64,000 bases of DNA from the NCBI GenBank assembly GCA_910576975.1, contig CAJTJY010000016.1, positions 23,300 to 87,299 of the forward strand, written 5' to 3'. The position numbers and the translations under genes are program-made. Under the pieces are notes generated by a model that was not told the DNA's origin, made no database searches, and saw only the letters and a program-made list of their open reading frames with translations. Position 1 is the first letter of the stretch. Each line of letters begins with the position of its first letter. Of this stretch, positions 35,768 to 45,615 are shown piece by piece. This DNA comes from an uncultured Lachnospiraceae bacterium (GTDB lineage: Bacteria > Bacillota > Clostridia > Lachnospirales > Lachnospiraceae).

Positions 35768-36163
35768 CCTCGCATATATTTTTTCATTTTATTACAGAAT
35801 GAAAATCCTCTTTTAGTATGTGGAATTCTAATATTTTAAATCTGGGATTTTTTAACTGATTTTTTAATATTAATATAAATTCTAACGGAAATTTGAAATA
35901 AATAGATTTGTTGACCGAAGATCAAATGCTATATTGATCTCGCATTGGAAATGACCACGTAAAAACGGGGCTGTCGCACTAACATATTCACTTGGTCAAA
36001 AGGTTTACATTGCAAAGCAATGCAAACAAAATGCACAAAAATTATCTTGGGAAGCTAGCTTCCCAAAGTGATTTTTTGCATTCTGTCTTTGCCACATGAG
36101 CGGCAAGACCTTTTTACCAAGTGAAAATATTCGTGCGACAGCCCCGTCATATACATTCTTAAT
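35768..36163. other. Intergenic region between recN and spoIVB
   Basis: 396 bp. More than half is the palindromic element at 35965-36147. The rest is AT-rich and presumably carries the spoIVB promoter; no strong match was picked. Confidence 0.55.
35965..36147. repeat. 183-bp palindromic element, copy A
   Basis: The ends are an inverted repeat of ACGGGGCTGTCGCAC. The centre is the perfect TTGGGAAGCTAGCTTCCCAA, and the arms match almost throughout (CACTTGGT, AAAAGGT, ATGCA). The total length is 183 bp, the same as copy B at 49574-49756. Parts shared with copy B are AAAAGGT, a TTGC-rich hairpin in the arm, GCACAAAAA and the AAGCTAGCTT centre; the outer ends differ. No coding capacity. Confidence 0.8.
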
Positions 36164-37843
36164 TTATTTTTGACTCTTTACTGATATTGCCAGCGCTTTC
36201 ATCTCTCTTGCGCTTTCCCTGACGGTATCCGTAATTTTAACGCCGCCCAGCATCCTGGCAAGTTCCGAAACGCTTTCCTCCTCTTCCAAAAGAATAATAT
36301 TGGAATACGTGACATTTTTTACGACGTTCTTGCGAATTAGATAATGCTGGTCTGCCATGGCCGCAATCTGAGGCAGGTGGGTGATGCAAATAATCTGATG
36401 GCTCTTTCCAATCAGGTTCATTTTTTCCGCCACCATCTGCGCTGTCCTGCCGCTGATTCCTGCGTCAATCTCATCAAAAATCAATGTCTCAATCTGGTCG
36501 CTCTCTGCCAGAATCGTCTTAATCGCCAGCATGATACGGCTCAATTCTCCGCCAGAAGCCACTTTGCCCAGAGGCTTTAGCGGTTCTCCAGGATTCGTGG
36601 AAATCAAGAACTCTGCTTCATCTCTGCCATTTGCCGTATATTTACCAGAATCTTCAAATTCCATCGTAAAGCTTACATCCAGGAAATTGAGATCCACCAA
36701 TGCTTCCTGCACCTGTTTCACGAGCTTCTTGGCACATTTTTGGCGGATCTTTGACACTTCTTCAGAGATGTCTTTTAAAGCCGTCTTTGCCTGGCTAAGA
36801 CGCTCTAAGAGCTGTTCTAAATACGCTTCATAATCCCTAAGGCGCTGGCTTCGAAGTTCTTTTCGTTCTTTTGCCTGCAACACTGCCTCAATACTGCCGC
36901 CAAACTTATCTTTTAAGTGATTTACCAGATCCAAACGCTTTTCTGTCTCATAAAATGTTTCCTCGTCAAACTCTCCATCTGACATATAGCTGGAAAGCTC
37001 TCGGTTGAAATCGTTTAGCAGAACGTCAATTTCTTCTAACTGACTGCTGAGTTCTTCTAACTGAGGATCATATTCCGCCACCGACTGAAGTTCCCGCAAC
37101 GCCCGCCCGATCTGCTCTGTGGAGCTTCCATCCGCTCCCGTCATCTCATAAGCATTTGCTGCCGCTTCCATGATCCGGCGGCTGTTCGCCATTTTTTTAT
37201 AGGAAATCTCCAACTCCTGATCCTCTCCCGGAATCAGGTTGGCGTCTGCAATTTCCTGAATCTCATATTCCAGAAAAGAAAGTTCCCGTTCCCTGCCCTC
37301 TCCATCCTTTTGTGCCTGATCCAGTTCCACAAGCGCAGCCTGGTATTCCTGAAAACGTTTTTTTAAAACTTCTTTCTTATTTCCAAGCTTATCCTGGGCA
37401 TACTCGTCAAGAATCTCCAAGTGTTTTTTCTTATGAAGCAAGGACTGATGTTCATGCTGTCCATGGATATCAATCAACAAAGAAGCGACATTTCTCATGC
37501 AGGACGCAGAGACTGTCTCAGAATTAATCTTCCCTACGCTTCTGCTTGCCGTAATTTTCCTGGACATGATAATCTCATCGTTCTCTGGATAAATATCAAG
37601 CTCCTGAAGCTGCCGCGCTTGTTCCTTATTCTCGACACGAAAAACCAATTCCACCAAGGCATATTCCGACTGCTCCCGCAGCATCTCTTTTGGTACTTTT
37701 TCTCCGAGCGCAAGATTGATGGATCCGATAATAATGGACTTTCCGGCTCCTGTTTCTCCAGACAGTATATTCAATCCATCACCGAACTCCACTTCAGCTT
37801 CCTCCATCAGAGCAAGATTTTTTACATGCAGACTTACTAACAT
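36164..37843 (-). CDS. recN: RecN, DNA repair SMC-like ATPase
   Basis: 559 residues. Walker A is LSGETGAGKSIIIGSINLAL (about 28-47). Two coiled coils surround a central globular part. The ABC signature is ASGGELSRIMLAIK and Walker B is LIFDEIDAGISG. It acts early in double-strand break repair. Position argR-recN-spoIVB is conserved in Firmicutes. Confidence 0.97.
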   Translation of the reverse strand: MLVSLHVKNLALMEEAEVEFGDGLNILSGETGAGKSIIIGSINLALGEKVPKEMLREQSEYALVELVFRVENKEQARQLQELDIYPENDEIIMSRKITASRSVGKINSETVSASCMRNVASLLIDIHGQHEHQSLLHKKKHLEILDEYAQDKLGNKKEVLKKRFQEYQAALVELDQAQKDGEGRERELSFLEYEIQEIADANLIPGEDQELEISYKKMANSRRIMEAAANAYEMTGADGSSTEQIGRALRELQSVAEYDPQLEELSSQLEEIDVLLNDFNRELSSYMSDGEFDEETFYETEKRLDLVNHLKDKFGGSIEAVLQAKERKELRSQRLRDYEAYLEQLLERLSQAKTALKDISEEVSKIRQKCAKKLVKQVQEALVDLNFLDVSFTMEFEDSGKYTANGRDEAEFLISTNPGEPLKPLGKVASGGELSRIMLAIKTILAESDQIETLIFDEIDAGISGRTAQMVAEKMNLIGKSHQIICITHLPQIAAMADQHYLIRKNVVKNVTYSNIILLEEEESVSELARMLGGVKITDTVRESAREMKALAISVKSQK

Positions 37844-37974
37844 ATCCTTCTCCTTCTACTCTCTCAGTTTCGGCAGTATGTATTCCAGATGGTAAAACCA
37901 ATACCGCACTGCAACGTTTTACCAACTAACAACCAGGCAGCGCTCTGGAACGGTCCTCTCTGTATTAAGAAATT

Positions 37975-38427
37975 TTAATTTTCCATAACTTTGCGCAGAC
38001 GTGCCATCAGCAGCTCCGTGTCTTCCACGGTGCGTACTGCGCACATGATCGTATCGTCTCCTGCAATGCTTCCCACAATCTCGTTGCAGTTCATGGCGTC
38101 CAAAGCCGCTGCAACTGCCATCGCCATCCCGGAGGCAGTTTTGATTACCAGGATATTTTGTGCCATGTTCATAGATACGAAGCCATCTTTAAAAATCCTC
38201 ACATATTTTTCACCCATATCCGCACGGCTTTCCCCTAACGCCATATATTTTTGACGTCCACTCTTACTAGCAACTTTGGTCAGCTTCAGCTCCCGGATAT
38301 CCCTGGAAACCGTGGCTTGTGTCACATGAAAACCCTCTTGTTCCAGGCGGTCTGATAATTCCTCCTGTGTCTCAATGTGATACTTTTCAATAATCTCTAA
38401 TATTTTTGCATGACGCTTCGACTTCAT
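37975..38427 (-). CDS. argR: ArgR, arginine repressor
   Basis: 150 residues. The winged helix is QEELSDRLEQEGFHVTQATV followed by SRDIRELKL. The C-terminal oligomerisation and arginine-binding domain has GSIAGDDTIMCAVRT. AGGAG 6 bp upstream fixes the start at 38427. It controls arginine metabolism; the place next to recN is the usual one. 11 bp after nadK. Confidence 0.96.
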   Translation of the reverse strand: MKSKRHAKILEIIEKYHIETQEELSDRLEQEGFHVTQATVSRDIRELKLTKVASKSGRQKYMALGESRADMGEKYVRIFKDGFVSMNMAQNILVIKTASGMAMAVAAALDAMNCNEIVGSIAGDDTIMCAVRTVEDTELLMARLRKVMEN

Positions 38428-38438
38428 CACTATCTCCT

Positions 38439-39296
38439 TTACCAACTGCTCCCCTGCAGCTTTTTCCTGAGTCTTTCCAGGAAGCTCATTCTGCTAAGCT
38501 TTAAAATCCTGGTAGAAACCTGCGCTTTTTTCACCAGGATCTGCTCCCCTTCTTTCAGAACACCTACTGGATCCCCGTCAAAGCTGATTTCCACCTGGCC
38601 TCCATGTCCTTCGTTCCTTGTACGCACCTCAATGGTGACCTCGTCTTCCGCACCTAGTACAATGCTTTTTGCATTTAAAGAATGGGGACTGATTGGCGTG
38701 AGCAAAAGTAGATCCGCCCTGGGATCTACAATCGGCCCGCCCGCTGACATGCTATACGCCGTAGAACCTGTAGGCGTTGCAATAATGATGCCGTCCGCAC
38801 TATATGTATTCAAATATTCTCCATTTACAGAAATAATCAAATCCACCACCTGAAGCATCCCAGAGCGATGAATGACAATGTCATTGAGGGCGATCCGCTG
38901 ATCTGTAACCGAGCCTTTCACCCGGCGTCCCGACAGCAGCATTCTGGATTCCACTGTATAATCTGCACCTCTCAAAAGCTGATGTACGCCCTGGATCGCA
39001 GTCTTTGCCTCCAGCTCGCACAGATAGCCTACATGACCTGTATTGATGCCGATCAATGGGATGTTTCGTTCTGCCATATCTCTTGCAGCGCGCAGCAGCG
39101 TGCCGTCGCCTCCAACCACCAGAATGCATTCCGTTTCGTCTGGAATCAGTCTTTGATCAAAAGACATGCTTTCTTGGACATGGTTCGCCTGATAGCCACA
39201 GGTTCCTCCGCTCTCTTGAATAAACCTCTGGATTTCTTTGGTAAGATGCAGCTGGGCATCCCGCATGGGATTAACGATAATATAAAAATGCTCCAT
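38439..39296 (-). CDS. nadK: NAD kinase
   Basis: 285 residues. The motif VVGGDGTLLRAARD is the kinase GGDGT loop. LNDIVIHRSG and TPTGSTAYSMSAGGPIVDP are the NAD-binding signatures. It makes NADP. GGAGG 7 bp upstream fixes the start at 39296. Confidence 0.96.
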   Translation of the reverse strand: MEHFYIIVNPMRDAQLHLTKEIQRFIQESGGTCGYQANHVQESMSFDQRLIPDETECILVVGGDGTLLRAARDMAERNIPLIGINTGHVGYLCELEAKTAIQGVHQLLRGADYTVESRMLLSGRRVKGSVTDQRIALNDIVIHRSGMLQVVDLIISVNGEYLNTYSADGIIIATPTGSTAYSMSAGGPIVDPRADLLLLTPISPHSLNAKSIVLGAEDEVTIEVRTRNEGHGGQVEISFDGDPVGVLKEGEQILVKKAQVSTRILKLSRMSFLERLRKKLQGSSW

Positions 39297-39389
39297 TATT
39301 TTTCCTCCAAAGCTGTGACGCCAAAAGCATATTTGAAACATCATTCCTGGCATCTGCCAAAAAACATTTTTCAAACAGGCTTTCACTTA

Positions 39390-40184
39390 TCAATTCGCTA
39401 ACATTCCATGTGCCTGCGCCACAACGCCCGCCACATCCATCCGTTTTGTGCCGCAGCCTTTTTGAATGTCGACCAAATATTCAATATTCCCTTCTGGTCC
39501 CTTGATAGGCGAGAATCCCAGATTGCGGATTGCAAACCCCATTTCCTGCGCAAACGCAAGAATCTTTTGTATCACTTCTTCGTGGACCTTTGGATCCCGA
39601 ACCACGCCTTTCTTGCCTACTTTTTCTCTGCCCGCTTCAAATTGAGGCTTGATCAGACATGCCATCTCCCCTTGCGGCGACAAAAGCTCCCAGGCAGCCG
39701 GCAGCACCTTGGTCAGTGAAATGAATGCTACGTCCACTGATGCAAAATCCAGCACATCCTCAATATCTTGCGGCGTTACATATCTGATATTTGTCTTCTC
39801 CATGCAGACTACTCTAGAATCCTGCCTTAATTTCCAGGCAAGCTGCCCATAGCCAACATCCACCGCATAAACCTTTTTCGCCCCGTTTTGAAGCATACAG
39901 TCCGTAAATCCCCCCGTAGACGCCCCAATATCCATGCAAATCTTGCCGTCGAGCGAAATCCCGAAGCTGGCGATTGCCTTCTCCAGCTTCAAACCGCCCC
40001 GGCTTACATATTTCAAGGTATTGCCACGAACCTCGATTGAAGCCTGGCTGTCAAAAAAAGTCCCTGCCTTGTCCTCCCGCTGGCTTTCCACAAATACATT
40101 TCCCTCCATAATCATGACCTTCGCTTTTTCCCTGGAGGGCGCTAGGCCGCGCTGCACAAGCAACACATCCAAACGTTCTTTCAT
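39390..40184 (-). CDS. tlyA: TlyA family rRNA methyltransferase
   Basis: 264 residues. An N-terminal S4 RNA-binding domain (RLDVLLVQRGLAPSREKAKV) is followed by an FtsJ-like methyltransferase domain with MDIGASTGGFTDCMLQNGA. It corresponds to YqxC in Bacillus, lying between dxs and argR. Such proteins 2'-O-methylate rRNA and are sometimes labelled hemolysin. AAAGG precedes the ATG. Confidence 0.93.
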   Translation of the reverse strand: MKERLDVLLVQRGLAPSREKAKVMIMEGNVFVESQREDKAGTFFDSQASIEVRGNTLKYVSRGGLKLEKAIASFGISLDGKICMDIGASTGGFTDCMLQNGAKKVYAVDVGYGQLAWKLRQDSRVVCMEKTNIRYVTPQDIEDVLDFASVDVAFISLTKVLPAAWELLSPQGEMACLIKPQFEAGREKVGKKGVVRDPKVHEEVIQKILAFAQEMGFAIRNLGFSPIKGPEGNIEYLVDIQKGCGTKRMDVAGVVAQAHGMLAN

Positions 40185-40196
40185 TTTACAACCTTT

Positions 40197-42068
40197 CTAT
40201 TTCCGTACATAGCCAGTCACAATCCGCTTTATCATGGATTCCACGTCCAGCCCATGTTCTTTTTTCAAAATGTCCACATTTCCCTGCTCCACATATTTGT
40301 CCTCCAAGGCGATATGGATAAGCTGAGGCACAAGATCCGGGGTTTTTTCACTGAAATAATGCGACACATGCTCTCCAAATCCTCCGGTTGCCACATTTTC
40401 TTCCATTGTCACCAAAAGCTGATGGGACCTCGCAAGCTGATCCAAAAGCGCCGTATCCAAAGGCTTTACGAAGCGGACGTTTACCAAGGTACAGAAATAA
40501 CCCATGGATTTCAACAATCTACGAACCTCTTCTGCTTCTTTCACCATGCTTCCCACCGCAAGCAATGCAATCTGGTGCTCCTGCCAGACCAATTCGCTTC
40601 TTCCATAACAAATTTTCTCACGAAACTCTTTTAATCCTGCATATGCCTCGCCCCTTGGATAGCGAATCGCCACCGGATGTCCAAAATTGACTGCGAATTT
40701 CATCATATCCGACAATTCCCATTTATTTTTGGGCGCTAGAACCGTCATATTGGGAATTGCAGAAAGATACGAGAGGTCAAATATCCCCTGATGCGTCTCC
40801 CCGTCGCTCCCCACAAGCCCGGCACGGTCAATGGCAAACACCACTGGAAGATCCTGGATGCACACATCGTGAAGAATCTGGTCATAGGCACGCTGCAGGA
40901 AAGAAGAATACACGGCTACCACAGGCTTTAATCCTGCCGCCGCCAATCCGGCTGCAAAAGTGACCGCATGTCCCTCGGCGATCCCTACGTCAAAAAAGCG
41001 GTCTGGAAACATGTTATGGAACCGTTTTAGCCCAGTGCCGTCTTGCATTGCCGCAGTGATGGCCACCACTTTAGAATCCCGTTCTCCCAGCTTGCGCATT
41101 ACCGAGGAGAAAATATCTGTATAATTCGCCTTAGTCCTCGGCCTAGACGGCAGCCCCGTATCGACCTTGAAAGGCTCTGCGCCATGAAACCTTGCCGGAT
41201 GGCGTTCTGCGGGAAGATATCCCTTCCCTTTCTTGGTGATGACATGAATCAGTACTGCGCCGTTTACTTTAGACGCATCACGGAATACCCGCCGCATCTC
41301 TGCGATGTTATGCCCGTCCACTGGCCCAAGATAGATAATTCCCATATTTTCAAAAATCATCCCTGGAATAAAGAGCTGCTTAATGCCGCTCTTTGTCCGC
41401 CGAATGCGAGTCACCATCCGCTCTCCATAAAATGGAATCTTATTCAGGGAATTTTCCACTCCTGATTTCAAATCTTGGTAAACATTTGCGGTGCGCAGAT
41501 TTCCCAGATGGCTGGACAGACCTCCTACGTTTTCAGAAATTGACATGTTATTATCATTTAACACGATGATAAAGTTCGTATTTAGCCGTGAGGCGTTATT
41601 GAGCGCCTCATAAGCCATTCCCCCAGTCATGGCCCCGTCTCCGATCACGGAAATCACCTTATACTGCTCCCCTGTGATCTCCCTTGCCTCTGCATATCCT
41701 AATCCCGCAGAAATAGAGGTAGAGCTGTGACCTGTGTCAAAACAGTCGCATTTGCTTTCTTTCCGTTTGGGAAATCCGCTCATGCCGCTGTATTCCCGCA
41801 AATGATCAAATCCTTCCCGTCTTCCTGTCAAAATCTTATGAGTATAAGACTGATGCCCTACATCCCAGATAATCTTGTCCTGGGGAAGCTGAAAGGTCAA
41901 ATGCATGGCCATGGTAAGCTCCACGACGCCCAGATTGGACGCCAGATGTCCTCCGTTTTCCGATATTTTCTGAATCAGGAATTCCCTGATCTCCTGGGCG
42001 AGGGCAGGTAGCTCTGCCTCATTCAATTTCTTAATATCGTTGGGTGATTTAATCTTATCCAATACCAT
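40197..42068 (-). CDS. dxs: 1-deoxy-D-xylulose-5-phosphate synthase
   Basis: 623 residues. Thiamine diphosphate motif SVIGDGAMTGGMAYEALNNA with NDNNMSISENVGG. The N-terminal VGHQSYTHKILTGR and the transketolase C-terminal domain are present. First step of the MEP isoprenoid pathway, next to ispA. The start at 42068 has AGAGGG 7 bp upstream; a TTG three bases earlier is possible. Confidence 0.97.
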   Translation of the reverse strand: MVLDKIKSPNDIKKLNEAELPALAQEIREFLIQKISENGGHLASNLGVVELTMAMHLTFQLPQDKIIWDVGHQSYTHKILTGRREGFDHLREYSGMSGFPKRKESKCDCFDTGHSSTSISAGLGYAEAREITGEQYKVISVIGDGAMTGGMAYEALNNASRLNTNFIIVLNDNNMSISENVGGLSSHLGNLRTANVYQDLKSGVENSLNKIPFYGERMVTRIRRTKSGIKQLFIPGMIFENMGIIYLGPVDGHNIAEMRRVFRDASKVNGAVLIHVITKKGKGYLPAERHPARFHGAEPFKVDTGLPSRPRTKANYTDIFSSVMRKLGERDSKVVAITAAMQDGTGLKRFHNMFPDRFFDVGIAEGHAVTFAAGLAAAGLKPVVAVYSSFLQRAYDQILHDVCIQDLPVVFAIDRAGLVGSDGETHQGIFDLSYLSAIPNMTVLAPKNKWELSDMMKFAVNFGHPVAIRYPRGEAYAGLKEFREKICYGRSELVWQEHQIALLAVGSMVKEAEEVRRLLKSMGYFCTLVNVRFVKPLDTALLDQLARSHQLLVTMEENVATGGFGEHVSHYFSEKTPDLVPQLIHIALEDKYVEQGNVDILKKEHGLDVESMIKRIVTGYVRK

Positions 42069-42089
42069 CAAAATACCCTCTTCCTTCCA

Positions 42090-42983
42090 TCATTTCTTCC
42101 GATGAATCAGCGCTGTCATCAGGCTGGCGAGAAATTCATTTTTCACCACAAGGGCCTCCATGCGCTTCACGCTTTGACATGACAAACGCTCCACTTCCTG
42201 TTTTGCCTCCTCGACGCCAAATAACGTCACCCAGGTCGTCTTATGGTTCTTCTTGTCACTGCCCACGGGCTTTCCAAGCTCTTTTGTCGTACTGGTGACA
42301 TCCAAGATATCATCTTGTATCTGAAATGCAAGCCCCAGCTCTAAAGCCGCCTCTTGTACTTGTTTTTGCTCGCTCCCTGTCGCTCCGGCAAGAATCGCTC
42401 CGATAAGCATCGACGCTTCCAGCAAAGCGCCAGTCTTTAAACGGTAAATAAAGCGAAGCATATCCTCTGATAATGGCTTTCCTTCCGCCTCTACATCTAC
42501 GCACTGTCCTCCCAGCATTCCATGGATCCCCGCTTTCTGCGCAAGCACAGCCAGCGCCTTGCCTGTCTGGCCGTTTCCTGGCTCCAGCTCAAACGCCCTT
42601 GCCGCTGTCTCAAAGGCATAATTGAGCAGGCCGTCCCCGGCAAGAATGCCCATTGCCTCTCCATACTGGGCATGCGTCGTCTTCATTCCTCGGCGGTATT
42701 CATCATTATCCATGGCAGGAAGATCATCATGCACCAGAGAATATGTATGAATCATCTCTATTGCCGCCATAAATGGCTCAATCACCTCTGACCGACCGCC
42801 GAACATGCGGTAGGTTTCCCACATCAGCAGGGGGCGCAGTCGTTTCCCTCCTGCCCGTACGCTATAATTCATAGCCTCAATCACCGTCTTCTGGCATCCC
42901 TCCTCTTTGGGAAGATATTTCCCTATGATTGCCTCCACCTGACTGGTACGCACAGCCAATTCCTCGCCAAATTCTTTATTCAT
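42090..42983 (-). CDS. ispA: Farnesyl/geranyl diphosphate synthase (IspA)
   Basis: 297 residues. First Asp-rich motif SLVHDDLPAMDNDEYRRG, second FQIQDDILDVTS, plus GGKRLRPLL. It condenses isopentenyl units to geranyl/farnesyl diphosphate. GGAGG 6 bp upstream fixes the start at 42983, overlapping the xseB stop by 8 bp. Confidence 0.95.
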   Translation of the reverse strand: MNKEFGEELAVRTSQVEAIIGKYLPKEEGCQKTVIEAMNYSVRAGGKRLRPLLMWETYRMFGGRSEVIEPFMAAIEMIHTYSLVHDDLPAMDNDEYRRGMKTTHAQYGEAMGILAGDGLLNYAFETAARAFELEPGNGQTGKALAVLAQKAGIHGMLGGQCVDVEAEGKPLSEDMLRFIYRLKTGALLEASMLIGAILAGATGSEQKQVQEAALELGLAFQIQDDILDVTSTTKELGKPVGSDKKNHKTTWVTLFGVEEAKQEVERLSCQSVKRMEALVVKNEFLASLMTALIHRKK

Positions 42984-43197
42984 CAAATGCCTCCAGTTCT
43001 CCCTGCTCATTCAGCAGCAGCATTTTCTTCTCCACATGATCTATTTTCTGATTGCAAAATTTTAATTTTTGCATCCCCTGCTCATACAAAGAAAAAGAAT
43101 CCTCCAGGGTCACATCCCTGCCCTGCATTTTGTCGATAATCGCCTCAAGTTCCAAAAAAGCCTCCTCCAATGAAGCCTCCTGCTTTGCCTTGTCCAT
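42976..43197 (-). CDS. xseB: Exodeoxyribonuclease VII small subunit
   Basis: 73 residues. The family motif LEEAFLELEAIIDKMQGRDV followed by TLEDSFSLYEQGMQKL is clear. Partner of XseA. AAAGGAG precedes the ATG. Overlaps ispA. Confidence 0.95.
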   Translation of the reverse strand: MDKAKQEASLEEAFLELEAIIDKMQGRDVTLEDSFSLYEQGMQKLKFCNQKIDHVEKKMLLLNEQGELEAFDE

Positions 43198-43261
43198 ATA
43201 GTTCGCTCCTTTTTGTCTAGTGCGCTAGTCACCGATAAACCTGGCTTAAAGTTCCAAGCGG

Positions 43262-44518
43262 TCAGTACGCTATCATGCTTTTCCTTTCTTCCGCTTCCTG
43301 CAAGGCGCTGGCACGCTCCCGATGTTCCACATCTATGACCTGCGCTTTTACCTTTCCATTCAGCATGTGAATATGCAATAAGTCTCCCTCCTTAAGCATG
43401 TCCACGTCCCGAACGCTCTTGCCTCCCTGATCAGCCACAAAAGAATATCCCATGCTTAACTTTTTCACCGGGGATAAGGCCTCTAAACGCCCTGCATACA
43501 ATTCCATCTCATGCTTCCTGTCTGTAAGCTTTTGTTCGATCCGCATCCTCAGCTTTTCCTCGAAATCTGCCGCAACCTGGCGCTTTTCGTTTAACTTATT
43601 TCCAGGACTTAAGAGCTTTAGACGCTGCCCATGCTGACGTACTTTCTCCTGGCAACGCTGTAAATTTTCACAAATGCTGCGGTTTAATTGCAAACGCATT
43701 GAGAGCAGCGATCCTTCCAGTTCACGTACGTCATAAACGGCAAGCTCTGCCGCCGCTGACGGCGTAGGCGCCCGGAGGTCCGCCGTATAATCTGCTATCG
43801 TGACATCTGTCTCATGTCCTACTGCAGAAATGACAGGCACCGAGCACTCAAAAATGGCACGCGCTACCGCCTCCTCGTTAAATGCCCATAAATCCTCTAT
43901 CGAGCCGCCGCCCCTGCCCACGATCATCACATCGACGCCCAATTGCTCCAATGCATGAATTCCATTGACTATGCTTGCCGCCGCTTTCTCTCCCTGCACC
44001 TTGGCAGGATAGAGAATGGTCTGCACATAAGGATTTCTGCGGCTGCTGATATTCTGGATGTCCCGGATTGCCGCCCCAGTAGGCGCCGTGACAATGCCCA
44101 GCGTCTGAATATATTTGGGGACAGGCTGCTTGTATTCTGGCGCAAACATTCCCATTTCTTGCAGTTCCCGTTTCAAGGCTTCAAACCTTTGATACAAAAG
44201 GCCTTCGCCGTCCGGCAAGATTTCCCTGGCATAAAGCTGATACTTTCCATCTCTTTCATAGACAGAAATCGAGCCCAGCACAATTACATTATCCCCGTTT
44301 TTCATAGAAAATCCCAGTCCCTTGCGATGTCCTGCAAACAAAACTGCGGAAAGCGCCCCAGTTTCGTCTTTCAAAGTGAAATAAACATGACCGGAAGTGT
44401 GGTATTTGCAGTTGGACACCTCTCCTTTCACGTAAATGCGGTTCATCATAAAATCCTGGGTAAACATATTTTTAACGTAGGCGTTGACCTGGCCTACAGT
44501 GTATACATTTTTTGTCAT
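43262..44518 (-). CDS. xseA: Exodeoxyribonuclease VII large subunit
   Basis: 418 residues. N-terminal OB fold (YVKGEVSNCKYHTSGHVYFT) and catalytic core with VMIVGRGGGSIEDLWAFNEE and PVISAVGHETDVTIADYTAD. A C-terminal coiled coil binds XseB. Overlaps the nusB stop by 4 bp. Confidence 0.96.
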   Translation of the reverse strand: MTKNVYTVGQVNAYVKNMFTQDFMMNRIYVKGEVSNCKYHTSGHVYFTLKDETGALSAVLFAGHRKGLGFSMKNGDNVIVLGSISVYERDGKYQLYAREILPDGEGLLYQRFEALKRELQEMGMFAPEYKQPVPKYIQTLGIVTAPTGAAIRDIQNISSRRNPYVQTILYPAKVQGEKAAASIVNGIHALEQLGVDVMIVGRGGGSIEDLWAFNEEAVARAIFECSVPVISAVGHETDVTIADYTADLRAPTPSAAAELAVYDVRELEGSLLSMRLQLNRSICENLQRCQEKVRQHGQRLKLLSPGNKLNEKRQVAADFEEKLRMRIEQKLTDRKHEMELYAGRLEALSPVKKLSMGYSFVADQGGKSVRDVDMLKEGDLLHIHMLNGKVKAQVIDVEHRERASALQEAEERKSMIAY

Positions 44519-44910
44519 GCCAGCTTCGCTAGAATTCCATTCACGAAAGACGGCGAATCATCCGTGCCGTAGCCTTTGGCAAGCTCTACTGCTTCATTGA
44601 TCGCCACTCCTGTGGGAATTTCCTCCTCAAATTTTATCTCATATACCGCAAGACGGATCAACGTCAAATCCACCTTTCCCATTCGGCTGGTCTTCCATCC
44701 CTGCGCCACCTGATTGACCATATCGTCTATTTCCTCTATATGGCTTACGATTTGTTCAAACTTATCACGAATATACGCCGTATCCTGATTTTCCTCCTGC
44801 CCCAGCTCCTCGAAGAACAATTGGCTCTGCTCTGCCAAATCGCCCTCTTCATAAAACTCTGTGCGGAACAACAATTTAAAAATCTTCTCTCTGATCTCTC
44901 TTCGGCTCAT
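44515..44910 (-). CDS. nusB: NusB, transcription antitermination factor
   Basis: 131 residues. Helical NusB fold beginning SRREIREKIFKLLFRTEFY; the C terminus has TGVAINEAVELAKGYGTDDS. Acts with NusE in rRNA antitermination. AGAGGAAG precedes the ATG. Confidence 0.93.
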   Translation of the reverse strand: MSRREIREKIFKLLFRTEFYEEGDLAEQSQLFFEELGQEENQDTAYIRDKFEQIVSHIEEIDDMVNQVAQGWKTSRMGKVDLTLIRLAVYEIKFEEEIPTGVAINEAVELAKGYGTDDSPSFVNGILAKLA

Positions 44911-45013
44911 TCTGCTTCCTCTCTCAATTTCTATTAGTTAGATGAAAAGGGTGCCTCGAAAGACACCCTTAAAATTCATTTGCGCTGTTCTCGTCTTTAC
45001 TTTTAAAGGTCCG

Positions 45014-45391
45014 CTATTTACGCTTTTCCAGGTCCACCCCCGCAATGCGCACATTAATGTTGCCAACATCCAGCCCCGTCATGTTCTCTATGGCAGATTT
45101 CACTCTGTCTTGCACCTTGGAGGATACTTCTGGGATCGCATAGCCAAAACGAATATTTAAAGCAACATCCACTTTCACCACATTATCCAGCACTTCCACT
45201 TTGATACCCTTGGACAGATTCTTCATGCCCAGCTTGCTCACCAGCTCATTGGTTATATTGCCTGCCATGGAGCTTACACCCTCGACTTCCGTGGCTGCAA
45301 GACCTGCAATTATGGCAACTACCTCATCCGCAATCCTTACCTCGCCCAGATTGTCGTCCTTTATCATATACGCTTTCCTGTCTTCTGCCAT
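45014..45391 (-). CDS. Asp23/Gls24 family protein (YqhY-like)
   Basis: 125 residues. Contains GEVRIADEVVAIIAGLAATE and VEGVSSMAGN, the family core. In Bacillus the counterpart YqhY lies next to nusB and affects lipid synthesis control. AGGAGG precedes the ATG. It heads the nusB-to-recN block from its own promoter. Confidence 0.9.
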   Translation of the reverse strand: MAEDRKAYMIKDDNLGEVRIADEVVAIIAGLAATEVEGVSSMAGNITNELVSKLGMKNLSKGIKVEVLDNVVKVDVALNIRFGYAIPEVSSKVQDRVKSAIENMTGLDVGNINVRIAGVDLEKRK

Positions 45392-45422
45392 GCTTACGCC
45401 TCCTAAACTTATTCATTCTGTT

Positions 45423-45450
45423 ATTATACCAGAATATCCATTTTTTGCAA
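45423..45450 (-). promoter_or_regulatory. Sigma-A promoter of the asp23-nusB-xseAB operon
   Basis: Minus strand TTGCAA (45445-45450), 16-bp spacer, TATAAT (45423-45428), about 30 bp before the gene. Confidence 0.7.
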
Positions 45451-45558
45451 AGGTATTCCGATGGTTTTTATAAATATTTCATAATAGTTGCGCCATCGCC
45501 AATATCAAGAGATTATCCTGCCTGGAGGACTTTTTTTTACATTCTAATCCTATAAGAT

Positions 45559-45601
45559 AAAAAAACTCCGCATCTCCCGGTCTCCCGGAACATACGGAGT
45601 T
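45559..45601 (-). terminator. Intrinsic terminator of rpsU
   Basis: Minus strand AACTCCG and CGGAGTT form the stem (with an inner CCGGGAGACCGGG fold), followed by a run of seven T residues, 15 bp after the rpsU stop. Confidence 0.8.
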
Positions 45602-45615
45602 CTTTTACACAATGT

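Noticed and set aside
44947..44970. Hairpin AAGGGTG..CACCCTT between the asp23-family gene and nusB
   Set aside because: A 7-bp stem with only four T residues after it; could be a partial terminator or processing site, but not enough for a feature.
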